Assembly (NCBI RefSeq): GCF_021026335.1 | Contig: NZ_JAJNCY010000004.1 | Location: 186,001-250,000, forward strand | Origin: Rhizobium sp. C1 | Lineage (GTDB): Bacteria; Pseudomonadota; Alphaproteobacteria; Rhizobiales; Rhizobiaceae | Direction of reading: 5' to 3' | DNA: 64,000 nt | Shown here: positions 9,767-18,322 of the stretch, in pieces | How the letters are laid out: the number at the start of each line of letters is the position of its first letter | Position numbering within the stretch: position 1 is the first letter of the stretch | Made by a program: the position numbers and the translations under genes | The notes under the pieces: generated by a model | The model's input: the letters and a program-made list of their open reading frames with translations, nothing else | Told to the model about the DNA's origin: nothing | Database searches by the model: none

Positions 9767-10429
9767 ATGGTCACTGAAAACCGAAAGGCGCTTCCCGTCC
9801 TCACACTCGCCACGGCGGCGGTGGTTCTGGGCGTCCTGTCCGGAGCCGTCGCGGTTTACATGAAGAGTTCCGGGTCTGGCAAGGATGCGCTTGCCGCGAG
9901 CGGCGATTGCGCCAAGTCTGATGCGCTGGTGACGAAGCTGAAGCCGCTGATGAAGGGCCAGGTCGCCGCCCTCGTCGCCGCCAATCCGCCGCGTTCGCTC
10001 GGCGACTTTTCATTCAAGGGGCCTGACGGCAAGGCGATGACGCTTGCCGATTTCAAGGGCAAGACCGTGCTGCTCAATCTCTGGGCCACATGGTGCATCC
10101 CCTGCCGCACCGAAATGCCGGAACTCGACGCGCTGCAAAAGGACATGGGCGCGGACGGCAAGTTCGAGGTCGCGGCGATCAATATCGACACCGGCAATGA
10201 CGACAAGCCCAACGCCTTCCGCAATGACACCGGCATCACCTCGCTCGCCTTCTATCGCGACAACACGCTGGGGACGTTTAACCGGCTAAAGAAAGAAGGC
10301 CTCGCCTTTGGTCTTCCTGCGACGATGCTGATCGACAAGGACGGGTGTCTGGTGGCCGCGATGAACGGGCCGGCGGCGTGGCATAGCGAGGATGCCAAGG
10401 CGCTGGTGGTTGCGGCGAAGGGGGAGTGA
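9767..10429 (+). CDS. tlpA: Thiol:disulfide interchange protein TlpA
   Basis: TlpA is a membrane-anchored periplasmic thioredoxin that keeps copper chaperones and cytochrome oxidase cysteines reduced. The 220-residue product has one N-terminal membrane anchor (residues 11-31), two extra cysteine-bearing segments, and a thioredoxin fold with the active site WCIPC (C110, C113). The ATG at 9767 has CGGAG about ten bases upstream. An ATG at 9737 would overlap the argH start and is less likely. The neighbouring divergent gene is argH. Confidence 0.9.
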   Translation: MVTENRKALPVLTLATAAVVLGVLSGAVAVYMKSSGSGKDALAASGDCAKSDALVTKLKPLMKGQVAALVAANPPRSLGDFSFKGPDGKAMTLADFKGKTVLLNLWATWCIPCRTEMPELDALQKDMGADGKFEVAAINIDTGNDDKPNAFRNDTGITSLAFYRDNTLGTFNRLKKEGLAFGLPATMLIDKDGCLVAAMNGPAAWHSEDAKALVVAAKGE

Positions 10430-10457
10430 GGGGGCTGAGGCTCAACCTCTCCGTCCG

Positions 10458-10505
10458 TCATGCCGGACCTGATCCGGCATCCAGTCGCCCGCGTTCGCGG
10501 GCGGG
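10458..10505. repeat. Short palindromic intergenic repeat
   Basis: Two adjacent inverted repeats: TGCCGGA-CCTGA-TCCGGCA and CGCCCGCG-TT-CGCGGGCG. The first is a common dispersed palindrome in alphaproteobacterial genomes. It lies between the convergent tlpA and the lipoprotein gene and could act as a bidirectional terminator, although no clear T-run follows. Confidence 0.6.
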
Positions 10506-10550
10506 GAGAGTTATTTATGAGCGCAAAGAATGTCGTTCGGAGTTCGGAGA

Positions 10551-11234
10551 TTATTTCCTTTGTGTTGTGAATGAATCGCGTCCGAGCGATGCTGCAAACG
10601 TCTTGAAGAATGGGTTCTTAATTCCACCGTCGGCCAATGCGTCACGATACATGCTTCCCCATCGCTTGAAGAACTCGGCAGGCAACACCTTCTCAACCTC
10701 GCCCTTCGTCACCGGTTCCTTCGTCAGCGACAGCGTGATCCCGTTCAGCCGATAGCCGGGGCCGAAGGTGGCTTCGAGATTGGCGGGGTTGACGCGCTTG
10801 ACGCTGGCTGGGTCTTTGATGTCATCGAAGGTGACGAGGAGGGGGTATTGGTTGCTGGAAAGCATGACTTCGCTCGGCTCTGCGCCGAGGCCTTTCTCCA
10901 TCAGCTTGGCCGACTCGATGGTATCCATCTTCGGATAGAGCTGTTCAGCCAGCGAGGGGACTCCCTTCCGGAGTGCAAAGAGATATCGCCCGGGCGCGAC
11001 CTGAACGACTGCGGCTTCGCCGCTGAGGGTGAAACTGACGCCGCGCGCCTCCGGAGGATTGAAGGAGCTTCTCTGGTCGCTCACACGCATTTTCATGACC
11101 GATGCGCCGCTGATCGGACCATTGGGCGTGTCCACGGTGACGGTCAGCTTCTGATGCCATTCATAATTGCCGCATCCCGTCAGCGTCAGCAGGGGCAGCA
11201 CGATGACGATCAGGCCTCTCAAGAAAGCGCGCAT
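10551..11234 (-). CDS. Putative lipoprotein of unknown function
   Basis: The 227-residue product begins with a signal peptide ending in the lipobox LTGC, so the mature protein starts CGNYEWHQKL. The rest is beta-rich with no motif I recognise; the early segment (TVTVDTPNGPISGASV) resembles a carboxypeptidase-regulatory/bactofilin-like strand pattern but this is not diagnostic. It is convergent with tlpA and separated by about 200 bases from the next gene on its strand. Envelope location is supported; function is unknown. Confidence 0.7.
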   Translation of the reverse strand: MRAFLRGLIVIVLPLLTLTGCGNYEWHQKLTVTVDTPNGPISGASVMKMRVSDQRSSFNPPEARGVSFTLSGEAAVVQVAPGRYLFALRKGVPSLAEQLYPKMDTIESAKLMEKGLGAEPSEVMLSSNQYPLLVTFDDIKDPASVKRVNPANLEATFGPGYRLNGITLSLTKEPVTKGEVEKVLPAEFFKRWGSMYRDALADGGIKNPFFKTFAASLGRDSFTTQRK

Positions 11235-11432
11235 GGGCTCGATGGCTCTCCGTTCGGCGTCGCGATGCCGGTGTTTGCAGGGTCAGTTCGACCATACCGG
11301 CCCCACCGCCAAAATCGCAAGTTGCAGAGCGCGGGAATGCCTGGGCTTCGGGCGATGGAGCGGCCGGAAAGCAGAAATGTCGTTAAGGGTTGGTGATTGC
11401 GCCCTCGCCTCGCCGCTCTGCCCCGGCCGACC

Positions 11433-12434
11433 TCAATCCCCTAGCCGGAACTCCAGCATGATATTGCTCTGCAGGAAGGAGTTGTTGTTGTCGGAGACGA
11501 GGATCAGATGCGTCGTGCCATCGGCGGCGCGGAAGGCGTCCACGCCTTCCATATTGTCGATCCGATGGCTCATGTCCGCCGTCATCAGTTCTTCGCCATC
11601 GACTGTCGCATCGGGATTGATATCCTCGGCCCGGATCAGCCGCAGCCGGATCGCCACGCCCTGCAGCAGGCTGAAACTGCGTTCCAGCAGCACGAGGTCG
11701 CCGCCCGGCAGGAAGGTTCCGTCGCTGATGTCGAAAGAGGCGTGGCGGCGCACGTAGAAAATGCCTTTGCGCGGTCCCTCGAGCACGGCTGCATAATTGT
11801 CGCCTGCCGCATTCAGGCTTTCTTCCGCGACAATCACCGGCGAACCGGCCAAAGGTCCGTCACGGGGTGCGACGACCACAGTTTCGAGGCTCTTGTTGGC
11901 CTTCAGCCGCGCATCGGGAATGAGCTTCGAAAGGGTCCGCTTCGGTGGCGAGGTCTGAAATCCCGGATCGGGATAGACATCGACCCGATGAAATCGCTCG
12001 AAACTGACCAGAACTTCGCCGGGCCGGAAGGCGAGGCTTTCGGCGTCCATCTTTTCCTTGCGCGCGTCCGGCTTGCCGGATTTCGACAGCATGGGCGTCA
12101 CATCCACATCGGCGATGCCGGCAAGACGGCCCGCTGCATCGCGCTGAAGCGCGCCGGTGATCCAGTCGCCATTGTCGATCACACCGACGAAATGCGTCTG
12201 ATCCGGCCGCAGCCGGATGGAGGACCAGCCGCCGAACTTGGCGTCCGGCGATTTCATCACCAGCCCACCGAGAAACTCCAGCCGGCCGAAAACCCTCTCC
12301 GCGCTGCCCGCGCGGAATGCCTCGATCCGCTCACTGGTAACAGCGACGGGGTCGGCAAACGCAGGCGCCGCCAGACACAGAAGCGCCGCCGTTGCAGACG
12401 ACAAAAACCATTTAGGCAAGTCAACATTCCTCAT
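11433..12434 (-). CDS. Exported esterase-like/phytase-like beta-propeller protein
   Basis: The product has a signal peptide (cleavage near AAPAFA-DP) and a mature protein rich in beta strands with repeated acidic/glycine turns. Motifs such as SIRLRPDQTHFVGVIDNGDW, MDAESLAFRPG and the late HRIDNMEGVDAF match the family annotated as esterase-like activity of phytase. I chose the ATG at 12434, 11 bases after the cobT stop; an in-frame TTG at 12449 would overlap cobT. Substrate is unknown. The short gap suggests cotranscription with cobT without implying a role in cobalamin. Confidence 0.75.
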   Translation of the reverse strand: MRNVDLPKWFLSSATAALLCLAAPAFADPVAVTSERIEAFRAGSAERVFGRLEFLGGLVMKSPDAKFGGWSSIRLRPDQTHFVGVIDNGDWITGALQRDAAGRLAGIADVDVTPMLSKSGKPDARKEKMDAESLAFRPGEVLVSFERFHRVDVYPDPGFQTSPPKRTLSKLIPDARLKANKSLETVVVAPRDGPLAGSPVIVAEESLNAAGDNYAAVLEGPRKGIFYVRRHASFDISDGTFLPGGDLVLLERSFSLLQGVAIRLRLIRAEDINPDATVDGEELMTADMSHRIDNMEGVDAFRAADGTTHLILVSDNNNSFLQSNIMLEFRLGD

Positions 12435-12445
12435 GCGGTGAGGGA

Positions 12446-14353
12446 TCAACCGGCGCGGCGCATGCCCCGCCGGCTGCCGCCCGCTTCGCTCTCATCGGCA
12501 AACAACGCCGCCAGCTGCTCGGTCATCGCGCCCGCCAGTTCGTCGGCATCCACGATGGTCACGGCCTTGCGATAATAACGCGTGACATCGTGGCCGATAC
12601 CGATGGCCAAAAGCTCGACCGGAGACCTGGTCTCGATCTGTTCGATCACGGCCCGCAGATGGCGCTCGAGATAATTGCCCGGATTCACCGAAAGCGTCGA
12701 ATCGTCGACCGGCGCACCGTCCGAGATCATCATGAGAATACGCCGCTGCTCGGGGCGAGCCAGCAAGCGGTTATGCGCCCAGATCAGCGCTTCGCCGTCG
12801 ATGTTTTCCTTGAGCAGGCCTTCGCGCATCATCAGGCCGAGATTGGCGCGGGCGCGCCGCCACGGCGTGGCCGCCGACTTGTAGATGATGTGGCGCAGAT
12901 CGTTGAGACGGCCCGGCGTCTGTGGCTTGCCATCGGCCAGCCACTTCTCGCGCGACAGACCGCCCTTCCAGGCCTTGGTGGTAAAGCCGAGGATCTCGAC
13001 CTTCACGCCGCAGCGCTCCAGTGTGCGGGCCAGAATATCGGCGCAGGTGGCGGCAACCGTGATCGGCCGGCCGCGCATGGAGCCGGAATTGTCGATCAGC
13101 AGCGTGACGACCGTGTCGCGGAACTTGGTGTCGCGCTCCTGCTTGAAGGAGAGCGGCTGCATCGGGTCGATGACGAGGCGCACAAGCCGCGCAGGGTCGA
13201 GATAGCCCTCTTCCAGATCGAAGTCCCAGGAGCGGTTCTGCTGCGCCATCAGGCGGCGCTGCAGGCGGTTGGCCAACCGGCCGACCGCGCCCTGCAGATG
13301 CGCCAGCTGCTTGTCGAGGAAGGCACGCAACCGCAGAAGCTCGCTTTCGTCGCACAGCTCTTCCGCGGGAATTTCCTCGTCGAATTCCTGCGTGAAGACC
13401 TTGTAGTCGACCTTCTCGTTGAAATCATCAAACGGCGTTGCCGGACGCTTCATTTCGCCGGGCGTTTCCGAGTCCTCGTCGCCGTCGTCGCTCATGTCGT
13501 CGTCGGAAATTTCCGCGCCGTCCATCTCGCCGTCGTCAAGCTGCTCTTCCGAGGTCTCGCTATCTTCGGAAGGTGCGGCATCATCGCCGGCCTCTTCCTC
13601 GACATTGTCCTGATTTTCCTCGTCGCTGCGCGGGCTGTCGTCCTCGGAGGAATTGTCCTCGTCGTTATTCTCTTCCGTGTCGTTGTCGCCGTAATTCTCG
13701 GCCATTTCCATCGACGTCAGCAGATTGCGCACGAGCTTGGCAAAGGCCTGCTGGTCCTCGATCGCAGCCGGCAGCTTGTCGAGATCGACAGCACCCTTTT
13801 CTTCGAGGAAATCGCGCCACAGGTCGAGTACGGGACCCGCTTCCGCGGGCGTCTTGCGCCCGGTCAGCCGCTCGCGCACCAGAAGGGCAACCGCATCGTG
13901 GATCGGCGCATCCTCGCGCCGCGTCACGGTGCGATAATTGGACTTCGCCAGCCGATCGGACAGCACGGTGTCGAGATTGTCGCCCATGCCGGCCATGCGG
14001 TTGGAACCGATGGCTTCCACGCGCGCCTGCTCGACGGCATCGAACACGGCCTTGGCATCCTCGCCTTGCGGCGACATGACGGCATGAACCTTGGCGTTAT
14101 GGCAGGCCTTGCGCAACGCCATGGAGTCGCCCAAGCCCCGTGTCATCGAGACGTCATGGGCCGTCGGGCGCTTGGAGAGCTCGGGCAGGCGCATGCGGTC
14201 GCCGGCAAAGCCGGGCCGCTCGCTCGAAAACACGACCTCGATCTCCGGGCTTCCGGCAACCGCGCGGATACAGCCCGTGATCGCCTGCCGAAGCGGCTCG
14301 GTATCAACCCCGCCGCCCGGTTTGGCCTTCGAATTGTCGCCTCTGCCTGCCAT
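12446..14353 (-). CDS. cobT: Aerobic cobaltochelatase subunit CobT
   Basis: CobT joins CobS and CobN to insert cobalt into hydrogenobyrinate a,c-diamide in aerobic vitamin B12 synthesis. The 635-residue protein has an N-terminal domain, a long Asp/Glu-rich linker (about residues 221-300) and a C-terminal VWA domain with the MIDAS motif DNSGS at 421-425 and later D and T positions ([10 protein letters not shown]). cobS lies just upstream on the same strand, 121 bases away across a repeat pair. No cobN is in the window. Confidence 0.96.
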   Translation of the reverse strand: MAGRGDNSKAKPGGGVDTEPLRQAITGCIRAVAGSPEIEVVFSSERPGFAGDRMRLPELSKRPTAHDVSMTRGLGDSMALRKACHNAKVHAVMSPQGEDAKAVFDAVEQARVEAIGSNRMAGMGDNLDTVLSDRLAKSNYRTVTRREDAPIHDAVALLVRERLTGRKTPAEAGPVLDLWRDFLEEKGAVDLDKLPAAIEDQQAFAKLVRNLLTSMEMAENYGDNDTEENNDEDNSSEDDSPRSDEENQDNVEEEAGDDAAPSEDSETSEEQLDDGEMDGAEISDDDMSDDGDEDSETPGEMKRPATPFDDFNEKVDYKVFTQEFDEEIPAEELCDESELLRLRAFLDKQLAHLQGAVGRLANRLQRRLMAQQNRSWDFDLEEGYLDPARLVRLVIDPMQPLSFKQERDTKFRDTVVTLLIDNSGSMRGRPITVAATCADILARTLERCGVKVEILGFTTKAWKGGLSREKWLADGKPQTPGRLNDLRHIIYKSAATPWRRARANLGLMMREGLLKENIDGEALIWAHNRLLARPEQRRILMMISDGAPVDDSTLSVNPGNYLERHLRAVIEQIETRSPVELLAIGIGHDVTRYYRKAVTIVDADELAGAMTEQLAALFADESEAGGSRRGMRRAG

Positions 14354-14375
14354 GTTCGTCTTCTTTGTTTACGCG

Positions 14376-14473
14376 TTTCCGGACGGAAAACCGCGCCACA
14401 CTTTTCCTGGAAACGGTCCCCTGTTTAACGCAATTCCAGACGCGAAACCGGGGCCCACTTTCGCTGGAATTGC
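14376..14473. repeat. Two tandem copies of a rhizobial palindromic repeat (GCAATTCC type)
   Basis: Copy one (14376-14414) and copy two (14430-14473) both have the layout TTCCrGACGsrAAACCG...CCACTTTyscTGGAA, with copy two bounded by GCAATTCCAG and CTGGAATTGC. Related copies are at 18222-18265, 43936-43980 and 62478-62596. They occupy the cobS-cobT gap. Confidence 0.75.
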
Positions 14474-14474
14474 T

Positions 14475-15464
14475 TTACGCCGTCAGCACGATATTGGCGG
14501 CGCTTTCCTTGAGTTCGACGCCAAAGGCACGCTGGTAATGCTCGGCCACCAGCGTCCGCTCCAGCTCGTCGCACTTGTTGAGGAAAGTGAGACGGAAGGC
14601 GAAAGCGACGTCGCCGAAGATTTCCGCGTTTTCCGCCCAGGTAATGACGGTACGCGGGCTCATCACGGTCGAGAGATCGCCGTTGACGAAGGAGGCGCGG
14701 GTGAGATCGGCAACGCGAACCATCTTGGAGACCGTGTCGCGGCCGTTCTTCTCGCGGAAGCTCTTCACTTTGGCGAGGATGATGTCGACTTCGTTGTCGT
14801 GCGGCAGGTAGTTCAGCGTGGTGACGATCGACCAGCGGTCCATCTGCGCCTGGTTGATCTGCTGCGTGCCGTGATAGAGGCCCGTCGTGTCGCCGAGGCC
14901 GACCGTGTTGGCGGTCGCGAACAGGCGGAAGGCCGGGTGAGGACGGATCACGCGGCTCTGATCGAGCAGCGTCAGGCGGCCCGAGGATTCCAGCACGCGC
15001 TGGATGACGAACATCACGTCCGGGCGGCCGGCATCGTATTCGTCGAAGACGAGCGCGACATTGTGCTGATAGGCCCAGGGCAGGATGCCGTCCTTGAACT
15101 CGGTGATCTGCTTGCCGTCCTTGAGGACGATGGCGTCCTTGCCGACGAGGTCGATGCGGCTGACATGGCTGTCGAGGTTGACGCGGACGCAGGGCCAGTT
15201 GAGGCGGGCCGCGACCTGCTCGATATGGGTCGACTTGCCAGTGCCGTGGTAACCGGAGACCATCACGCGGCGGTTATGGGCAAAGCCGGCGAGGATCGCG
15301 AGCGTCGTGTCGCGGTCGAACAGATAGTCCGGATCGAGATCGGGAACGTAGGGGTCGCCCTGGGAGTAGGCGGGAACCATCAGGTCGCTGTCGATGCCGA
15401 AAACCTTGCGAACCGAGACTTTGGTGTCGGGAAGGTTGGAAATTTCCAAATCGATCTTGCTCAT
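14475..15464 (-). CDS. cobS: Aerobic cobaltochelatase subunit CobS
   Basis: CobS is the AAA+ ATPase of the cobalt chelatase. The 329-residue protein has Walker [10 protein letters not shown] (71-79), Walker [11 protein letters not shown] and a sensor-1 region FRLFATANT. The start [13 protein letters not shown] at 15464 is the typical rhizobial N-terminus; a longer frame to 15506 is not supported. It is cotranscribed with cobT. CobS and CobT are homologous in arrangement to the MoxR/VWA chaperone pairs, another of which lies at 54938 and 57913. Confidence 0.97.
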   Translation of the reverse strand: MSKIDLEISNLPDTKVSVRKVFGIDSDLMVPAYSQGDPYVPDLDPDYLFDRDTTLAILAGFAHNRRVMVSGYHGTGKSTHIEQVAARLNWPCVRVNLDSHVSRIDLVGKDAIVLKDGKQITEFKDGILPWAYQHNVALVFDEYDAGRPDVMFVIQRVLESSGRLTLLDQSRVIRPHPAFRLFATANTVGLGDTTGLYHGTQQINQAQMDRWSIVTTLNYLPHDNEVDIILAKVKSFREKNGRDTVSKMVRVADLTRASFVNGDLSTVMSPRTVITWAENAEIFGDVAFAFRLTFLNKCDELERTLVAEHYQRAFGVELKESAANIVLTA

Positions 15465-15551
15465 TGCGTCTCCATCGCGGCGGACCCTGTCCGGCCGACC
15501 GCGCAAGGCCTTCCCTGGCGGCTTTGTTCAATCTTGTCCTATCTCAACGGG

Positions 15552-16178
15552 TTAGCAGAAACCCGCCTGCTTTAGCAACTGATAGGCCTGGATCACGGCG
15601 CGAAAACGCTCCTCCGATCCACGGTCGCCGCCATTTGCATCCGGATGATGCTTTTTGACAAGCTCTTTGTAGCGCGACTTGATGTCCTCAGGGCTGGCAT
15701 TTGCGGCAAGCCCCAGCGTCTCGAAGGCCTTGCCTTCCAGCGGCTTCAGTTTCTTCACCCGCGGCTCGAAGCGAGGGCCCCGCCCGCGCCCCTGTTCGAC
15801 AAAGCCGAACGGGTCCTTCATGCGCGCCTGTGAAGCGGCCGACCCGGAGCGGGTCGTACCCTGAGTGGGACCATGCTTGGCGTTCTTGTTGACGCCCACG
15901 GTCCAGGTCGGGCGATGGCCGGTGATCGCCTCTTTCTGGTAGCGCGCAATCTCGCTATCGGAGAGGCCGGAGAAGTAATTGAAGCCCTTGTTGTACTTCT
16001 GCACATGCTCGAAACAGAAGAGAAAATACTGCCCCTCCGCGTGACGCCCGACAGGCGCGCGGTGCTTTCCGGGTTCGTCACAGCCGTCCCACTGACAGGT
16101 GGGAGCGGAAGGCTCCGGCCTCGCCTGCGCATGCTTACGCGTGCGGATGCGGTCGAAATATTTGGAATCAAGTTTCAT
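15552..16178 (-). CDS. J-domain (DnaJ-like) protein with N-terminal Cys/His cluster
   Basis: The J domain is at the C-terminus: ETLGLAANASPEDIKSRYKELVKKHHPDANGG carries the HPD tripeptide that stimulates Hsp70 (the motif spans about residues 147-178). The N-terminal half has C28, C33, C55 and H58 around CQWDGCDEPGKHR and FLFCFEH, which could bind a metal; this is inference. The start MKLDSKYFDRIR at 16178 is preferred to a longer frame because the 5' extension reads into the intergenic region. It is divergent from bolA. The domain order is opposite to DnaJ itself, so this is a specialised co-chaperone. Confidence 0.9.
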   Translation of the reverse strand: MKLDSKYFDRIRTRKHAQARPEPSAPTCQWDGCDEPGKHRAPVGRHAEGQYFLFCFEHVQKYNKGFNYFSGLSDSEIARYQKEAITGHRPTWTVGVNKNAKHGPTQGTTRSGSAASQARMKDPFGFVEQGRGRGPRFEPRVKKLKPLEGKAFETLGLAANASPEDIKSRYKELVKKHHPDANGGDRGSEERFRAVIQAYQLLKQAGFC

Positions 16179-16279
16179 GAGGCGCTGAGTATGGGGTTTT
16201 AAAAAACCCATCACAAGAATTGACAAGCAAGAATGTTGGTGGCCTTCTGGAACCCTTTTCCCGCTTTGCAAGGGTGCAT

Positions 16280-16558
16280 ATGTCCGTTCAATCCGAGATT
16301 GAGGAGCTGCTGAAGACACACTTTCAGCCGGAACGCCTCGCCGTGATCAACGAAAGCGACCGCCATGCCGGCCATCGCCCGCCGGAAGAGGGCAATGAGA
16401 CGCATATGCGCGTGCGCATCGTCTCGCCCGCGTTTGCCGGCATGACCCGCATTGTCCGTCACCGCGCCATCAACGACGCGCTGAAACCCGCCTTCGACAA
16501 GGGCCTGCATGCGCTCGCCATCGAGGCGGCCGCGCCCGGTGAGGCGACGCGGTGGTGA
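16280..16558 (+). CDS. BolA family protein
   Basis: A 92-residue BolA/IbaG-type protein. The family binds [2Fe-2S] clusters together with monothiol glutaredoxins and some members act as regulators. The helix-turn-helix-like segment containing FAGMTRIVRHRAINDAL and the conserved late histidine region (GLHALAIEA) are visible. I chose MSVQSEIEELL at 16280; the longer frame has no homologous N-terminus. It is divergent from the J-domain gene with a 101-base shared promoter region. Confidence 0.92.
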   Translation: MSVQSEIEELLKTHFQPERLAVINESDRHAGHRPPEEGNETHMRVRIVSPAFAGMTRIVRHRAINDALKPAFDKGLHALAIEAAAPGEATRW

Positions 16559-16610
16559 CGAGACAGTCTTTTGCTGGTAATGCGGCGCCGGCAATGTAAG
16601 ACTGGTTCAC

Positions 16611-17246
16611 ATGAGAGACGACAAGACATCGCGCGACAAGCGAGGCTATCACCACGGCAATCTGCGCGAGGCGCTGATCGAGGCTGCGCTGAAGCTGATC
16701 AACGAGCATGGCTCGGATGGCGTGACGCTTTCGGAGGCTGCGCGCATGGCCGGCGTCAGCGCTGCCGCCCCCTATCGCCATTTCAAGGACCGGAACAGCC
16801 TGATGACGGCCGTGGCCGAACAGGGCTTTGCCACCTTTGCCGAAGTGCTTGAGAAGGCCCGTTCGGCAACGCCGAACAATCCTGTAAAATCACTGATGGC
16901 GATCGGCGAAGCTTATCTCGATTTCGCCCGCCGCGCGCCGGCCCATTATGCCGCCATGTTCGAGGCGGGCATTGCCCATGGTTCAACCCCGGACCTTGCA
17001 CGCGAAAGCGCCCGCGCCTTCAATGTTCTTCGCGATGCCGCCACAGACATCCACGCCATCCTGCCCGCGGACCGCCGGGCGCCGGCCTTGATGATCGCAC
17101 TCCATATCTGGTCGCTCACCCATGGCGTCGCCTCGCTTTTCCTGCGTGGCGACAATGCGCGGCGTAATCTGCCGGTGAAGCCCGAGGAGCTACTGGAATC
17201 CGGCGTGCTGATCTATCTCGACGGCCTCGGCTACGCCCCGCGCTGA
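16611..17246 (+). CDS. TetR/AcrR family transcriptional regulator
   Basis: The 211-residue protein has the N-terminal helix-turn-helix (GVTLSEAARMAGVSAAAPYRHF, shown here only by its ends: recognition helix VSAAAPYRHFKDR at about residues 49-61) and a C-terminal ligand domain of the WHG/TetR_C_33 type ending in LFLRGDNARRNL. It probably represses its own or a nearby gene on ligand loss. It lies 52 bases after bolA on the same strand. The ligand and target are unknown. Confidence 0.9.
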   Translation: MRDDKTSRDKRGYHHGNLREALIEAALKLINEHGSDGVTLSEAARMAGVSAAAPYRHFKDRNSLMTAVAEQGFATFAEVLEKARSATPNNPVKSLMAIGEAYLDFARRAPAHYAAMFEAGIAHGSTPDLARESARAFNVLRDAATDIHAILPADRRAPALMIALHIWSLTHGVASLFLRGDNARRNLPVKPEELLESGVLIYLDGLGYAPR

Positions 17247-17354
17247 GCGCCCCGAGTTCAGCCTTTCCAAATATTTTCGCGCGCTTCTTGACTTTCCTCC
17301 GCAGTCCGCCAATCTATGTGAATGTTATTAACATTAACACTGACGGAGGCAGCG

Positions 17355-17867
17355 ATGAGCATCGCCACCAAACTGGATGAAGTGGGACGTCCCGCATGGA
17401 TCGTGGCGATGATTGCCGGCTTCATCATCTTCTGGCCGATTGGCTTGGCCATTCTGGCTTTCACCATATGGAGTGGACGAATGGGTTGCAGATCTTACGC
17501 ATATGCCGGCTATCGTGACGAACGCCGCGCGTGGAAGGAAGCCTGGCGGGAGCGCAAGCGCGAAATGCGCGAGATGTTCCGCTCGGAGCGTAACCGCTTC
17601 GGCGGCGCGATGAGCACCGGCAACAGCGCCTTCGACGACTACAAGGCCGAAACGCTTCGCCGCCTCGAAGAAGAACAGGCCGAGTTCAACGAATTCCTCG
17701 AAAACCTGCGCCGCTCGCGCGACAAGGCAGAGTTCGAGCAGTTCATGCAGAGCCGCCGCAATGCGACCACGCCGGCGACGACTGAGAACAACGGTTCGTC
17801 CAACGGCTCGAACAATCTTGAGCCCTGGCGCGACCAGTCCGGTGAAAACAACACGCCGAACTACTGA
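17355..17867 (+). CDS. DUF2852 family inner-membrane protein
   Basis: The 170-residue product has one or two membrane segments near the N-terminus (WIVAMIAGFIIFWPIGLAIL), a basic Arg/Trp-rich stretch (RAWKEAWRERKREMREMF), a charged coiled coil and a low-complexity Asn/Ser tail. This matches DUF2852, common in rhizobia and of unknown function. The ATG at 17355 follows GGAGGCAGCG, an excellent ribosome binding site, so the 11 extra upstream codons are rejected. The upstream sequence TTATTAACATTAAC has two TTAAC elements. Confidence 0.88.
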   Translation: MSIATKLDEVGRPAWIVAMIAGFIIFWPIGLAILAFTIWSGRMGCRSYAYAGYRDERRAWKEAWRERKREMREMFRSERNRFGGAMSTGNSAFDDYKAETLRRLEEEQAEFNEFLENLRRSRDKAEFEQFMQSRRNATTPATTENNGSSNGSNNLEPWRDQSGENNTPNY

Positions 17868-18027
17868 CCACCGGTCTGAAATCACATGAAGAACGGCGTC
17901 GCTCTCAGGGCGGCGCCGTTTTCGTTTGCCGTCTCGACAGGAACAAATTCCGCGTACCTCGCGTTTGTTCGACCGGATGCCGCAACGCCCGCGGCATTAT
18001 CAGTGCAGCAGTGCGGAGGTATGGACT

Positions 18028-18201
18028 ATGCTGAAATGGGCTCTGATATTTCTCGTTATTTCGGTTGTTGCCGGCCTCTTCGGCTTCACCGGTATTTCCG
18101 CGGCGGCAGGCGGCATCGCGCGCGTCCTGTTCTTCATCGCGATCGTGATCTTCCTGATCTTTGTCGTTCTGGCCCTGCTCGGCATCGGCGCAGTCGCATA
18201 A
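18028..18201 (+). CDS. DUF1328 small membrane protein (YtjA-like)
   Basis: A 57-residue protein made almost entirely of two membrane segments (starting [19 protein letters not shown]), with the [18 protein letters not shown] core that defines DUF1328. The ATG is preceded by GGAGG eight bases upstream, so the much longer open frame before it is not used. Such proteins are often stress-induced in alphaproteobacteria. Its neighbours do not indicate a pathway. Confidence 0.92.
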   Translation: MLKWALIFLVISVVAGLFGFTGISAAAGGIARVLFFIAIVIFLIFVVLALLGIGAVA

Positions 18202-18221
18202 GGTAAGCGAAGGAGCCTGGA

Positions 18222-18265
18222 GCAATTCCAGCGAAAGTGGACGCAGGTTTCGCGTCCGGAATTGC
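18222..18265. repeat. Rhizobial palindromic repeat (GCAATTCC type)
   Basis: Bounded by GCAATTCCAG and CCGGAATTGC with the internal GCGAAAGTGGACGC...TTTCGCGTC core shared with the copies at 14430-14473 and 62541-62596. It lies downstream of the DUF1328 gene and is convergent to hlyC. Confidence 0.75.
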
Positions 18266-18279
18266 GTAAAAACAAAGAG

Positions 18280-18322
18280 CTAGAGCGCTTCAGTGTTTCC
18301 GTTTAATGCTGAAGCGCTCTAG
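18280..18322. repeat. Perfect 14-bp hairpin containing the hlyC stop codon
   Basis: Arms CTAGAGCGCTTCAG (18280-18293) and CTGAAGCGCTCTAG (18309-18322) are perfect complements around a 15-base loop. The TAG that ends the minus-strand hlyC gene (18319-18321) lies inside one arm. It may terminate transcription in both directions, although T-runs are short. Confidence 0.7.

Noticed and set aside
12590-14428. Plus-strand frame of about 610 codons opposite cobT
   Set aside because: Antisense shadow caused by codon bias; cobT has clear MIDAS and family motifs.
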